NCBI RefSeq assembly: GCF_040954645.1
Contig: NC_092811.1
Location: 119,051,343-119,115,342, forward strand
Direction: 5' to 3'
Source of the DNA: Diabrotica undecimpunctata
Lineage: Eukaryota > Arthropoda > Insecta > Coleoptera > Chrysomelidae
DNA length: 64,000 nucleotides
In this document: piece after piece, positions 32,430 to 43,376 of the stretch
Position numbering within the stretch: position 1 is the first letter of the stretch
Layout of the letters: every line of letters begins with the position of its first letter
The notes under the pieces: generated by a model
Seen by the model: the letters and a program-made list of their open reading frames with translations, nothing else
What the model was told of the DNA's origin: nothing
The model's database searches: none
Program-made: the position numbers and the translations under genes

Positions 32430-33245
32430 AAACATTATTTTTATAAAATATAGCTAAATCATATTTTAGTACAATATAAGTAGCCCATGTATCAGCAAAG
32501 ACTGGTAGAACTTTATTGTTGCCAATAATACTGTGACATAGAGATATATAGAGATATCTGAAGCATTTCTTCCTCATAGAACTTTGTGTCTTGATGTATA
32601 GGAACCACACTTTTTAAAGTCAGACTTAATTCTGAATCTTCTGCTCCGGAGAGTAATATCTTTAATAACTTAGTATCTGCTGGTTTTGTTAGACGTGTAT
32701 CTAATTCTCTTTTTGCAGTGTTTTTTTTTTCATGTGGCAAAACTGGATAATGGGCACCATACTTTCATACACATGTTTTTTAAATTTTTCCCACTGTTGC
32801 TTGATGTCTGTATCGCTCAATTTTTTCAATTTCTCCATCGTATGCCTGTAAGTAATAAGAAGGAATTATAAACATAAGTTATAGCAAAATGGTTATTTTA
32901 CTTTTATCAAATCACTATGTAATCACATACCGAAAAATGTAGTAATGTGCCAATTACATGTTTGCATTTGCCTGAATTTCCAGCCTTACATGTAAAATTA
33001 CAAACAACATTTTTAATATTATCAATCACTTCAATTTTTACTTGTATTTGGTGGGGTACTCCTCTCAATTTGTTCGTTTGAAGACACAATGCTTGTATGC
33101 CTGCGGTTTTCCCACAACGATAATATTCCATATGTAATAATATGGTTGGAATCTAAAATTGTTTGCCCTTCATCTAGGGGTCTTTTAAAATTCCCCATCA
33201 AATTTAAAATGTCAATAAACGATATCCCTATTTCATCCGCCGTCT
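32430..33245 (-). pseudogene. SWIM-domain protein of a DNA transposon (degenerate)
   Basis: Minus-strand frames: 33245-33131 (DEIGISFIDILNLMGNFKRP-like), 33131-32907 with VVCNFTCKAGNSGKCKHVIGTLLHF, and 32740-32513 (LTKPADTKLLKILLSGAEDSELS). C-x-C...C-x-H in CKAGNSGKCKHVIG is a SWIM zinc motif, although the first pair here is FTC. SWIM domains bind DNA or protein. Placement tail-to-tail with a DDE_4 transposase fits two-gene ISL2EU-type elements, as I recall them; that link is inference. The gap between the last two frames (32740-32907) includes splice-like or damaged sequence. Confidence 0.55.
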
Positions 33246-33629
33246 TTCAATACAAGTGCTAGAGGTAATATAACATAATACACAAGTTTACCTGTTATTT
33301 ACAAGGTCATAGCTCTTGTCAAAATCCATTACCTTTACCTATAGTCGTTTGAGAACGCGAATAATAAATGTAGACTTCAATTTACCACCTCGAAGTTTAT
33401 GAATCTAAAAATCACAAGCTCTTAGCACTAGAAATATTGTATAAAACCAAATTAAATTCAAATATAAAAAAATTCTGAAATTATCTAATGGGTCTGTTAT
33501 GTCGATGAAAGTTTAGTTTTTATTTTAGATAATTTTCATTCAGCCCAACAATTACTTGTTAAAATTAAAACACAACAAACGATTGACAGTATTTGGGACA
33601 TATAAAATAAACGAGGCCGCGTTGCTCAG
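33246..33629. other. No gene seen
   Basis: Noncoding spacer before the purine repeat. Confidence 0.4.
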
Positions 33630-33955
33630 GGTAGAAAAAGGAAAAAGGAAAAAAGGAAAAAGAAAAAAAGGAAAAAGGAAAAAAGGAAAAAAGGAAAAAG
33701 GAAAAAAGGAAAAAGGAAAAAGGAAAAAGGAAAAAAGGAAAAAGGAAAAAGGAAAAAGGAAAAAGGAAAAAGGAAAAAGAAAAAAGTAAAAAGAAAAAAG
33801 TAAAAAGGAAAAAGGAAAAAGGAAAAAGGAAAAAGGAAAAAGGAAAAAGGAAAAAGGAAAAAGGAAAAAGGAAAAAGGAAAAAGGAAAAAGGAAAAAGGA
33901 AAAAGGAAAAAGGAAAAAGGAAAAAGGGAAAAGCAAAAAGGAAAAAGGATCACTA
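33630..33955. repeat. (AAAAAGG)n purine-only minisatellite
   Basis: About 320 bases of AAAAAGG units with some AAAAAAGG and AAAAAGTA variants near 33780-33810. It is pure purine on the plus strand except for a few variant T. Long open frames on both strands (Lys/Gly-rich and Phe/Pro/Leu-rich) are artefacts of the repeat. Confidence 0.95.
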
Positions 33956-34372
33956 CAGAAGCAATGCGACCAATTTGTGACAGGGTTAGAGGACCCTGAT
34001 GGTTTCCAGGTCAACAAATAACAATAACCACGGAGGAAGCTACAGCTGCCTGAGGAAAGGAATGCCAAATAAAACGTTTACAACAAATAGAAAAGGTTAA
34101 TGCGAGTGAGTGATAAAAGTAAAATGTAATGGTATGTCTCGTAAAACAAAAAAACAAAAAACAAAATAGGTATATCGATGGAAGGCAACCGTATATACGT
34201 ATTTCTGACTATTTGTCGTCTTCAGTACGGTGCAGCTAAGTTAGAAAAGGAGCATGTTAACTTGAAAAAGGATCACTACAGGAACAATGCGACTAATTTG
34301 TGGCAATTGAGTTAGAAGACCCTAATGGTTTCGAGGACAATAACTAACAATAACCACGGAGGAAGAAGTAAG
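33947..34372 (+). repeat. Duplicated 100-bp unit next to the purine repeat
   Basis: AAAAAGGATCACTACAG at 33942 and again at 34264 starts about 105 bp that are roughly 85% alike, ending in AATAACCACGGAGGAAG (34023 and 34352). The two copies are 322 bp apart. This looks like an unclassified repeat whose leading AAAAAGG seeded the minisatellite. Confidence 0.6.
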
Positions 34373-34387
34373 CTGTAGCTTCCTATA

Positions 34388-34447
34388 TTTTTCTATTTTT
34401 CTCTATTTTCTCTATTTTCTCTATTTTCTCTATTTTCTCTATTTTTC
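34388..34447. repeat. (TCTATTTTC)n microsatellite
   Basis: Six or so copies of a 9-10 base unit directly after the second copy of the duplicated unit. Confidence 0.9.
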
Positions 34448-35175
34448 TAAAATCAATAATTTTAAAATAAATAAGAAAATGTTGGGAAAAGCGTGATATC
34501 TACCTCTCTACACCCTTAACATAGAATTGCAGAAGAAAACAGTGGATTACATGATTCATTTTTTAGTAGGGTCCTAATTATAAATAAATTTCAACAACAA
34601 AACCGATATTGTAATTATTTTATAAACTCTCTCTTCTAAAGACTCTATTCCTATATAAATGGTTTTCATTGTGATATATAATTTATATAAATAATATTTG
34701 ACAAAGATCCACATCATAGCACTCTACACTAGACAGATAGATGTAGGAATTATCATAATTTCTATTAAAACTACAGAGTCTAAATCCACTACATATCTAT
34801 TTAAATATTATTCCGTACCTTCATCCATCCCCGAGAGAACGCCATTTCTAGGCATATCTGCACAATAGGAGAAAAGAACTCATGAATATAAATCCGAGCA
34901 GGCATTTTCGTAATTTCCTTTTATCCCGTGGATTTTCCAGGCCCTTTTCAATGGGAAAAATGATGAGGTAATCTCAGAGTTAGTGCGCTACTTACCCTGT
35001 GTTTGCATACAGGGTTAGTCATTTAGAGATTCGGTGGAATTCGGTAATGGGGGCAGGGATGGGTGTATCGAATTCCGAAAGAAGATGACTGAACGTTGAT
35101 GTGATAAGCAGGAATGATAGGAATGTCTGGTAGTGAAGAATGTTATTAATTTTTACTTGGCGTTTCGTGGTAAAC
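34448..35175. other. No gene seen
   Basis: Noncoding. 34830-35090 is less AT-rich and free of recognisable repeats, so it may be single-copy DNA. Confidence 0.4.
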
Positions 35176-35179
35176 ATTT

Positions 35180-36802
35180 GAAGGGCCACGGGAAAGAACG
35201 ATCAGACTCACATTTTGTTCATTTTGTACAAATCGAATTTTAAAGTTTTAAATCGTTCATTTTGGTTCAGGAAAATTAAATACAAATGTTTAGTTATCAG
35301 TTTATTACTATAAGACTTTTTAATACAAAAATAAAAAAAAAACCTAGCTTATTAAATATGTACACTTGAAATCTTCAAATTTGTAATTAAGGAGATGGAC
35401 TCTGATCTATTTTGCGCGTTAAATGTCGATTAGTGGATTGTCGGCAAATTACACATCACTACCTCCATTCGTACCAGCATCGGAAACTAGTCCTTGGTAA
35501 AAGGAATGCGCTTCAGGGTTTGTCAGGAATTGGGTTAGGTGCAATATCTCGTGCAACTTAGCAGTCTTAATAGGCAGAGGTTCATTATTTAGCTTCTTTA
35601 GTGGAACAGGTTTCAATTTTCTTTTCCTGCCTGATTTTTTGAAGGAACTACACGGCTGTAAGATATAGGCCACAATAGTGGTCTTTGTGTAACACAAACC
35701 GTGGGTGGTTTTTTCTATTTTTAAAATCCTAATAGGCCTAGTTGCCGTAGGAAATTTTGGCACATAAAGATGGGACAAATACTCGGTCCATGTCTTCATA
35801 TCTGAAAGTTAACTTCATCTGCACAGTTTATTACCTTGAATGATGATGGTTCCTGCAGGTAAATATGTTTTACTAGTATCATGCAGAGAATAATGAGATT
35901 TACTACCTTTCAGGGACCGTATAAAGCTCATTACCATTGTTCTTGTTTCATCGGTCAACTTATTATGTCTGTTTTTATGACCGCCCCGTCCATTTTCTTT
36001 AGCATCGCCAAATTCAAGTAAATTTTTCTTTATGGTTTGAACACGGTGATTAGTGATGCCGTGTAAAAACAAAAATGCTGTATAGCAAACAACAGTATCT
36101 TGTAACGAGCCACTCACATTTACCCGAACTCTATAGCTATAAGAAGATTGATTAAAACTTGTTTCAGCTTCAGGGTTTTGGCTTCTTCGTCTAGCAACAT
36201 GTATAACCTGACAAGACCTGTGAAATATTTGTTTTGAGCATTGTAGTCCATAAAATGATAAATTATTCGTTGTCTTTCATTCGAAGGGATGACTTGAAAA
36301 CTGTTATAATGAATGCACTTACAGTCTTCCCCGACCTCGTGAGTGGTGGCACGTAATTTTTTCATTACATCACTCATTTTGCCGGTTTTCTCTGCCTTTT
36401 GACTTCACCTGGCTGATTATTTCCATTAGATATATCACGATCACTAAGATCACTTGACATTATGAATTTTCTCAAAAACAAACTAATAAAAACGACAAAA
36501 CAGCAGCAGCTCGCTTAGCGATTACATAATAGAACTGACGCTAAGATGCTATAGATGCAAACGACAATATACGTTTAGTTACAAGGTCGTCGGAATCTGA
36601 TCGTTATTAGCCGTCAGCACGAGGAACCTGATCGTTCTTCTCCGTTGGCTTATATCTTTCCACTTTATTATCTTCTGTACGGTGATCGTTATTGTACAAA
36701 CGAAACTATGCTTGGGTTCTTTCCAAGAAAAGCTAAAATATGGCGCCAATATCTAAATTCCTACCAAACATGGAGTCTGATCGTTTTTTCCTGTGTCCCT
36801 TC
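35180..36802 (-). mobile_element. Sola-like DNA transposon with intact ends
   Basis: Terminal inverted repeats of 30 bp: left 35180-35209 starts GAAGGGCCACGGG, right 36773-36802 read inward starts GAAGGGACACAGG; 27 of 30 match. Both arms contain AACGATCAGACTC. Directly outside is ATTT on both sides (35176-35179, 36803-36806), a 4-bp target duplication as in the Sola superfamily. Additional TGATCGTT words at 36595, 36632 and 36681 could be internal binding sites. The 1.62-kb element carries an internally deleted transposase gene. Confidence 0.75.
35449..36460 (-). pseudogene. Sola-like transposase, internally deleted
   Basis: The minus strand starts at ATG 36460 (MSSDLSDRDISNGNNQ). After a frame break it reads EVGEDCKCIHYNSFQVIPSNERQRII (36377-36120), then FLFLHGITNHRVQTIKKNL, GRGGHKNRHNKLTDETRTMV and KSHYSLHDTSKTYLPAG (36117-35815). 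A direct jump follows to the C-terminal part KFPTATRPIRILKIEKTTHGLCYTKT and NEPLPIKTAKLHEI (35799-35449). The whole middle with the DDE catalytic residues is missing, so it is inactive. The family matches insect proteins with a Cys-rich N-terminus and an SHYS-x-YL block. Assignment to Sola rests on these blocks and on the 4-bp duplication. Confidence 0.65.
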
Positions 36803-36806
36803 ATTT

Positions 36807-37225
36807 ATAATAGCAATGAATGAAAATTATTCGTTTTTAGAGGGTGGCCGCTTTAAAAGGACACAGATACTCTGATATTAATAATAAAACAACAATTGTA
36901 TGCAACAAGATATAAATAATATATGAGTGATGGTTGAATATTTTCATTTTTTGTATTGACTGAAAGTCCGGGATTTTATTTTTTAGATCATCGGGGAGAA
37001 TACATATAATTTACCAGAAAAGCAGAAAAGATAGAATATTTAGCTGGTAGTTGAAATTTGTAACTTACTGTATCTGTAAGAACAACTGCACTCACTGCTT
37101 CGGAGTTTGACTTTTTAGAAGCATCTGTATAGACAGAATAATAATTGTTAAACCAATAGACCAATCCAAGAAATAAAGTAAACTTAAGTAGACAAAAACC
37201 ACTCTTAAATGGATTATTGTATGAC
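36807..37225. other. No gene seen
   Basis: AT-rich spacer. 36988-37225 may already be flank of the long-TIR element. Confidence 0.4.
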
Positions 37226-37368
37226 AAAAAAGAAACGGGTGTGGAAGTTATACTTCTATACACGCGTTCGTCGTTACAAATTTATATGGGAGTCAATCTG
37301 CACAATCATTACATATGTAATGCTATAGGTAAGAGAGAGCAGAAGGAGAAACAGAATTAGGTATATGG

Positions 37369-37372
<4 letters not shown>

Positions 37373-37408
<36 letters not shown>

Positions 37409-38843
37409 TTTCATTTTATGACTAGAGACGTAATCTATTAGCCTATTATGTTTTGAGTTATTAATTAATTTTTTTTTTAACAATTGTCATAGAGAGAACC
37501 CGTAACAACAATAAAATCTTATCTTCTATTGACTTACATATAAGTACGTACCTACGTTAATTTTTTTTTTATTATCATTATATTTTTCTTTTATTTATTT
37601 TTTTTTATTTTTTTTAAAATTTTTTTTTTATTTTATTTTTATTTTATTTTTTTTTACTATTATTTTTTTTTCTTCTTCTTCTTAATTTTTTTTTTTACTA
37701 GAAGGAAAAGGAAAATATATGGTTTTGCTGATTTATTACATACGCCGAGGGGTCTATCAAGGCGATTTGCGCAACACAAAATTAGACCACGGATAGAAAA
37801 GTTAACAACTGGGTTAAAACAAAGGACTTATATAACTAACTTTTTATGTTTGAAATATATACACTGTTACCATAATACATTTAGAAATTCAATTTCATTT
37901 CACGTATGTGGCGAAAAATTATTTCATATATATGCAAGTTATTGGTTTTTATTAAATCTGATAAATTAAAAGGTCTTTTAATACTAATTTTTTCCTTATT
38001 GATATACTCGTATATTTTTATTATAAATTGGTTTATACATCGTATATTTAATGAGCAATTTAAAACTAAATGCTCAATTGAGCCTTCTTCGCCACATTCG
38101 CAAAATGGAGTTTCGGTTAAATTAATTCTAAATTTATGTAACGGAGACAGAGCATGGTTAAATCTTATTCTATATAGTATTCTAATCATATCTTTATTAA
38201 AATTTGAGTTTTTGAACCACGTTGAGGACTGTATTTTTGGTTTTATATCTTTATAATATAATCCTTTGTTGGATAAATTGTACATTTTTTGCCATGAATT
38301 TATCATTTTTTTCCTTAGATGAGAATTTAGATCTTCAATTACACATTTATATTCTGATTCTTTAGATGGTTCATTATATTTAGCAATTTTACCTACTATT
38401 TCATTATTTAATATTCCACAATGAGCTTTTATCCAACAAAACATTACATTAGATCCTCTTAATTTTATTGTACCCACCAGGTTTATAATTTCAGATAACA
38501 CATAATTAAATCCAATATTGTTATATTTAGAAATATTTTCAATTTTTTGTATTGAACTTTTACTATCAGAGAATATAACGTAGATTTTGTTCTTGAGAAA
38601 TTACTAATATATTTAAATGCTTCTAATATCGCTATTAATTCAGCGGTATATATCGAGGTTTTAATATTTAGATCTACTACTGTACTAAATTTTCGATCTG
38701 GTTCGTAAAAGGCAGATGTAACCTTTAAATCTGATTTAGATGCATACGAAAAAATATATGAATAATTAGGGAACATAGACTTTATGTCAGCTTGGGACAT
38801 GCTATTCCGGATATATTGTGGAAATTCTGAGTAGTCTCTAAGA
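37373..38843 (-). mobile_element. RNase H-bearing LINE, 3' end, with CA-rich tail
   Basis: Flanked by the 14-bp duplication AGGTATATGGGTAT (37359-37372 and 38844-38857). The 3' side has a (TG)n run on the plus strand at 37373-37407, i.e. a CA repeat tail, and a 140-bp T-rich stretch (37560-37700) in its 3' UTR. It is 5'-truncated within the region between RT and RNase H. Confidence 0.82.
37881..38840 (-). pseudogene. LINE RNase H domain and C-terminus
   Basis: The minus strand reads YSYIFSYASKSDLKVTSAFY (with Ala-Ser where the first catalytic Asp region lies), STVVDLNIKTSIYTAELIAILEAFKYI (catalytic Glu in YTAEL), a degraded third block, then KLRGSNVMFCWIKAHCGILNNEIVGKIAK (fourth block, where the last Asp is Gly: normally NExADxxAK). 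After that comes LYRIRFNHALSPLHKFRINLTETPFCECGEEGSIEHLVLNC, the zinc-knuckle-like C-terminus of I/Jockey-type LINEs. One frame break at about 38500 and the lost Asp residues make it inactive. Confidence 0.75.
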
Positions 38844-39334
38844 AGGTATATGGGTATATGGTGCATCGTTTGCCGTATATAAACAACATTTGACCTGTAA
38901 TAGGAGCATAGTAAATGAAGGATTGAATCAATATTGTGATGAAAATGTATATTTTTATTTTCATATATGTATGAAAGGAGTTGAATGCAAAAAAAATTGA
39001 CACATACCCTGCAGTAAAATTCATTGCTTATTTTGTTATTAATATAAAAATACAATACAATACACTGCAACATAATTCAATATATTCATAAGTATTTAAA
39101 AATGCAATATACATAACTTACGCATATGTCTAATTTACCATGATAATAATATTAATAAATATTAAATATATTTACAAAAGGAACATTTTTATTCTCGAGA
39201 GAGAGAGAGAGAAAATATATCTTCTGTCTCTCTCTTACCTATATCTTACATATGTAATGGTTTTGCCTATTCACTCCCGTACAAATTTCCAACGTCGAAC
39301 GCGCGTATAGAAGTATAACTTTAAAAGTTATTAC

Positions 39335-40200
39335 GTAAATATACGTATTGAACGGTAATAGTTATTGTGACTGTGACTGTGAATTAAGTGTTATGATGTT
39401 ATTTCAGCATCTCTGCTCCATTATGCACTAGGGCTGATAAAACATCAAACACTGTAAGACCAGCGAATTTCACCTTATTTTCTACTTTAAGTGTTTAGCG
39501 TACAGAGGTGCCATATACTTTGATGCCATAAAAAAAACGATTTAATAATATGAAGACTACAGGAAAATAAAAGTCACATTTTTGGTTTTGTTCAGGAGAA
39601 CATTTTTTAAAGTTTAAAACTCTGTGATTATGTTAAAATCCATCTTATAATTAATCAGTAATAAAAAAAAATTGCTATATTTGTTGTTGGTTTACGTTTT
39701 ACTTTTTTTTTAAATTTTAATCGCATATTAATAAGAATAATATATGTTTATTAAAATTAATAGTTATTACATTAATTTACAATTTTAGTTTACTTACAAT
39801 TGACTTAATCTGTCTAATATTGACAGGTTTAGGTTTATTGTTTTTTTAAATCATTATTTTATTTTTACAGTTTCTAATCTAATTTCTATATTTTTTATCT
39901 AGTATAATTTAACGCCTATAGCGGGATAAGATGGTCAAAAGTGTCCCGCACTAATCAGCACCGCAACTTTCGCGTGTTTTCACTAAAGCATATAAAAACA
40001 TGACTTCATTCAAATTTTTACCTTTTCAGAGGCAATAGAACCTCTTAAATCTAAAAAAGATGCTTTTTTCGACTTTATCTTTTTCTAAATGCAATTTTGC
40101 TTTAAAAAATCTGAAAAAAGGCATGAAGATGTATCTGTCGAATACAAATTGGCCTGATTTTTTTTAAAGTTTTATATCGAAAATTAAGCCTAGGAAAAAT
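39335..40200. other. No gene seen
   Basis: AT-rich noncoding. 39905-39970 is less AT-rich. It may contain flank of the Sola-like relic that follows. Confidence 0.4.
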
Positions 40201-40598
40201 CATTGAAATTTTCAATAATTGCTTAGGTTATTTTAATAATTTAAAGAAACCGTGCAAAGAAACCTGCAAATTTAACTGCATAAAAAATGTTTCGAAGGAA
40301 GACCGTCAATTAATTTTTAATAATTACTGGGATATGGGGGACCTTCACAGGCAGTGTGAATTTGTAATGAGGCACATAAAGATTTTGCCCCGATATTCTT
40401 ACAAAATCCACAAGAGTAATCGCGGTAATAATTTTGAATTTTCGTTGACTGTTGCTGCTGACCAAACTCAGGGTTTGCAAATTGTTCTTCCGGTCAACGT
40501 TGGATATATATAATCGAGCCATCCGTACTGTCATTGATAAATGCTCACAAAATGAAACCGGTATATTATCTACTGACAAACGAGGCAAACACGGCAAA

Positions 40599-40728
40599 CA
40601 TAAATGTGTCTTCTTCTTTAAGTTCCATTTTCTATCGAATGTTGGAAATCATCATGGCTATGTGGACTCTGTTGACTGCCGCTCTAAAAAGTTCTGCACT
40701 ACTGCATTCATACCATTCACAAATGTGT
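40599..40728. repeat. Target-site duplication pair around LINE A copy 4
   Basis: CATAAATGTGT at 40599-40609 and CACAAATGTGT at 40718-40728; 10 of 11 match. Confidence 0.8.
40610..40717 (-). mobile_element. LINE family A, copy 4 (108-bp 3' end)
   Basis: Starts with CTTCTTCTTT on the plus strand and aligns with the 3' ends of copies 2 and 5 (ATGTTGGAAATCATCATGGCTATGTGGACT in place of ACGTTGGCAATCAACATGGCTATTCTGACT, shown as related words ATGTTGGAAATC and ACGTTGGCAATC). It encodes only the last residues of the LINE. Confidence 0.78.
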
Positions 40729-41776
40729 AGATGTATCCATAACAGAAAGTATACGAAAACATATACAACCGATACCAAAACTTGAGAGCCATTATTGCAG
40801 GGCCAGTACGAGTAGAGAATATATTGACGGAAGCAAATCTATTACAAGTTTACACCAAGACTATGTCGCTGATTGTAAAGCGCAGGCGCAACGGTTTGAA
40901 ACCGCAAAGAAAGATCAGTATGAAGACTGTGAAGCATTTAAAAATTCTACTGGGGACGTGAAAGAACAACTAAGACAGAGTTTTGAATTACATTTAAAAG
41001 AAAAGGATCTATCCAGAGCCGAAAAAGAATATCGAACCTCATATTATTGCCGCTGTGTACGATTTATAGGCTACACTTTTATGCCCACGGGTAGATATAT
41101 CTATATTTTACTATGTATCTAAAAATAAATGCCTACAATTGTACGATTTACAATTTAAAATCTGGTGAGACAGATAATATAAGCTATCAAGTTTTTTAGC
41201 AATACTACCATATCAATGTTTTATTAATATGCTAATAAGCATTACAGTTTGAGTAACTTTCCTGTTGCAATTATGCAAAATGATGTTTTTTTAGTTATGT
41301 CACTATTCTTGCAGGTAACACAGGTAACAGGTAGGAACTCCATTGGATAGCCCATTGGATAGTCCTATCAGGGAAAATAAATCAATCCCTGCCTTCCGCA
41401 GATTCCAGGTGTTTCCTGGCCCGGGAAACTAGTACCTGTTTAGGGTCCCTTATCCAGGGTTACGGATGAAGTCCACAACGGCATTCGTGGTGGGGAAGAA
41501 TATCGTCACTACGGCATGGAGGGCGGAAGTGGCAACCTTTGATGTTAGGGTTTGTATAGAATCAAGCTGCTGCCTTGTAGTTATAGTCGTTGGATCGTCA
41601 AAGGCTAGAGGAAGAAAACCTTGATTACAAATTACCCGGTCCTCCAGGTTGGGGGTTGTGGCATTGGACTGGTTCTCCAATACTCGTCAAAATTTTAATA
41701 TACCAAAAAGCCTAAACAAAGCCTCGGAACTTTAGATGGGTTTTCAAGGAAACGACTAAAGCTAAGAAAACTGATT

Positions 41777-43301
41777 ATGAATATTTGTACATGGAATATA
41801 CAGGGGATAAAACAAAAGATTGATATCATTGTGCCTGATCTAGAACAAATGAAAATGGATATTATAGCACTAACGGAAACAAAGAAAAAAGGAACAATCA
41901 ACGTGAAAGAAGATTTCTTTAAAAAAATCGAGGATATACTTAACAACATAGGAAAAAACAGAAATAATTATGCTTGGAGACTTCAATAGTAGAACGGGAT
42001 ATCAGAAAAACAGTAGAGTAGTAGGACCTTTTGGAGAAATGGCAACTAATGATAATGGCGGTAGTATTATACACTTATGTGAGAGCTATGAGTTAAAAAT
42101 TACCAATGGATTCTACAAACATAAGGACATACATAGATATACCTGGATTCAACAAACACGCCATCTAAAGTCAGTCATCGATTATATTATTAGTAAACAA
42201 AAATCTGTATTGCAGTGGAATGATGTAAGAGTTCTCCGAGGAATAACATGTGGATCCGATCACTACTTAGTAAGAGCGAAAATTTTGTTCCCACTTAAGA
42301 TAATACACGGAGACCAAAACCTAGAAGACAAGCAAGACTTGCAGACAGTGGACACTCCGAAGTACAACTTCAATAGTTTTATAAATGTTAGTACTAAACA
42401 GCTATACCAACGACGACTGGATGAAAAACTACGAGAAATAGAGAGACAAACATTTTCAGATATTTACGAGAATATTATTGCTAGTTTACACCAGGCCTCT
42501 AAGGAGACACTCGGGATACAGCAAAATAAAATAAGTAACAAAATATGGTGGAACGAAGAAATCGAATATATGGTAAAACAGAAAAAAGAACAGCATCTAA
42601 AATGGCTAAATACAAAAAATACTGAAGACCATCAAGCTTACAAAGAAACCGATAGACAACTACGAAAAATGATAAAACAAGAAAAGAATAAAACATGGGA
42701 TCAGAAATGTCAAGAAATCAATACATACATCGGAGGGAAGCAATGTACAGAGGTATGGAATTTTATACAATCAGTAATAAATACAGGAAAAGACAAAACA
42801 CACATACACACCATAAAACCAAGACAATGGAAAGATCACTACGAAAGCTTGCTGACAGAGACAAGACAAGAATACCTAGCGAACTCCCCAACACAGTCAG
42901 TACATATACAAGGAAAGGAAGCGAGGGTAGACATCGAAACAGTAAGGAAGGCTATAATAACCCTAAAGAATGGTAAATCCGCTGGACCTGAGGGAATCTA
43001 TGCTGAAATGCTTAAGAATGGAACTCATAAACTATTTGAAGAATTAACTTATGTGATCAATCAGTGCCTAAATGGACATCCAGTACCAGAACAATGGAGA
43101 ACGGCATACATGTCCTCAATACACAAAAAGTGGGACAAAAGGAATTGTAATAATTATAGAGGCATATCGGTAACCAGCACCCTGAGCAGACTGTATGGAC
43201 GAATTTTGAGAAATATGATCGAGGAAGAATATAAGCACAATGAAGAGGAAGAACAAAGCGGGTTTCGTGCATCGATAACGTATTTTGTCTTTTGTCTGTA
43301 A
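41777..43301 (+). pseudogene. LINE endonuclease and RT fingers (deleted forms)
   Basis: The 41777-41989 frame begins MNICTWNIQGIKQKID and DIIALTETKKKG, an EEP nuclease start with the catalytic Glu in TETK. It jumps directly to VKEDFFKKIEDILNNIGKNR, so the core of the nuclease is deleted. The frame from 41970 continues MLGDFNSRTGYQ (catalytic Asp/Asn block GDFN), YTWIQQTRHLKSVIDYII and GSDHYLVRAKI (catalytic SDH). A linker leads to RT: LKNGKSAGPEGIYAEMLK, PEQWRTAYMSSIHKKWDKRNCNNYRGIS and EEEQSGFRAS. It then ends abnormally, so RT palm motif A (F-x-D-x2-KAYD) is lost. Confidence 0.8.
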
Positions 43302-43376
43302 GAACTATATAAAGACTCAAAGGCACAGATAAAAACAGGAAAATATCTAACGGAAGAATTCCTGGTTACAAAAGGC

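Larger units (their letters stand above)
37226..39330. mobile_element. Long-TIR DNA transposon, copy 2, split by an RNase H LINE
   Basis: Ends match copy 1: left 37235-37345 (GAAGTTATACTTCTATACACGCG...) and right 39190-39320 as reverse complement (CGCGCGTATAGAAGTATAAC). Shared interior is 38860-39165. Without the LINE the element would be about 630 bp. The right TIR includes a GA-rich hairpin (GAGAGAGAGAGA and TCTCTCTCTTACC, 39197-39240). No transposase is present. Confidence 0.68.
40205..41050 (+). pseudogene. Sola-like transposase fragment, split by LINE A copy 4
   Basis: The plus strand reads KPCKETCKFNCIKNVSKEDRQLIFNNYWDMGDLHRQCEFVMRHI, then after a 1-base shift at about 40455 RVCKLFFRSTLDIYNRAIRTVIDKC and GILSTDKRGKHGKHKCV. 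Removing 40610-40717 and one duplication copy, the frame continues DVSITESIRKHIQPIPKLESHYCRASTSREYIDGSKSITSLHQDYV, then KDQYEDCEAFKN and LHLKEKDLSRAEKEY. This is the N-terminal half of the same broad family as the 35.2 kb element, from another lineage. It ends before the catalytic Asp region. Confidence 0.68.

Noticed and set aside
33552..34068. Long open frames rich in Phe/Pro/Leu or Lys/Gly on both strands
   Set aside because: A 7-base repeat without stop codons is open in several frames by necessity.
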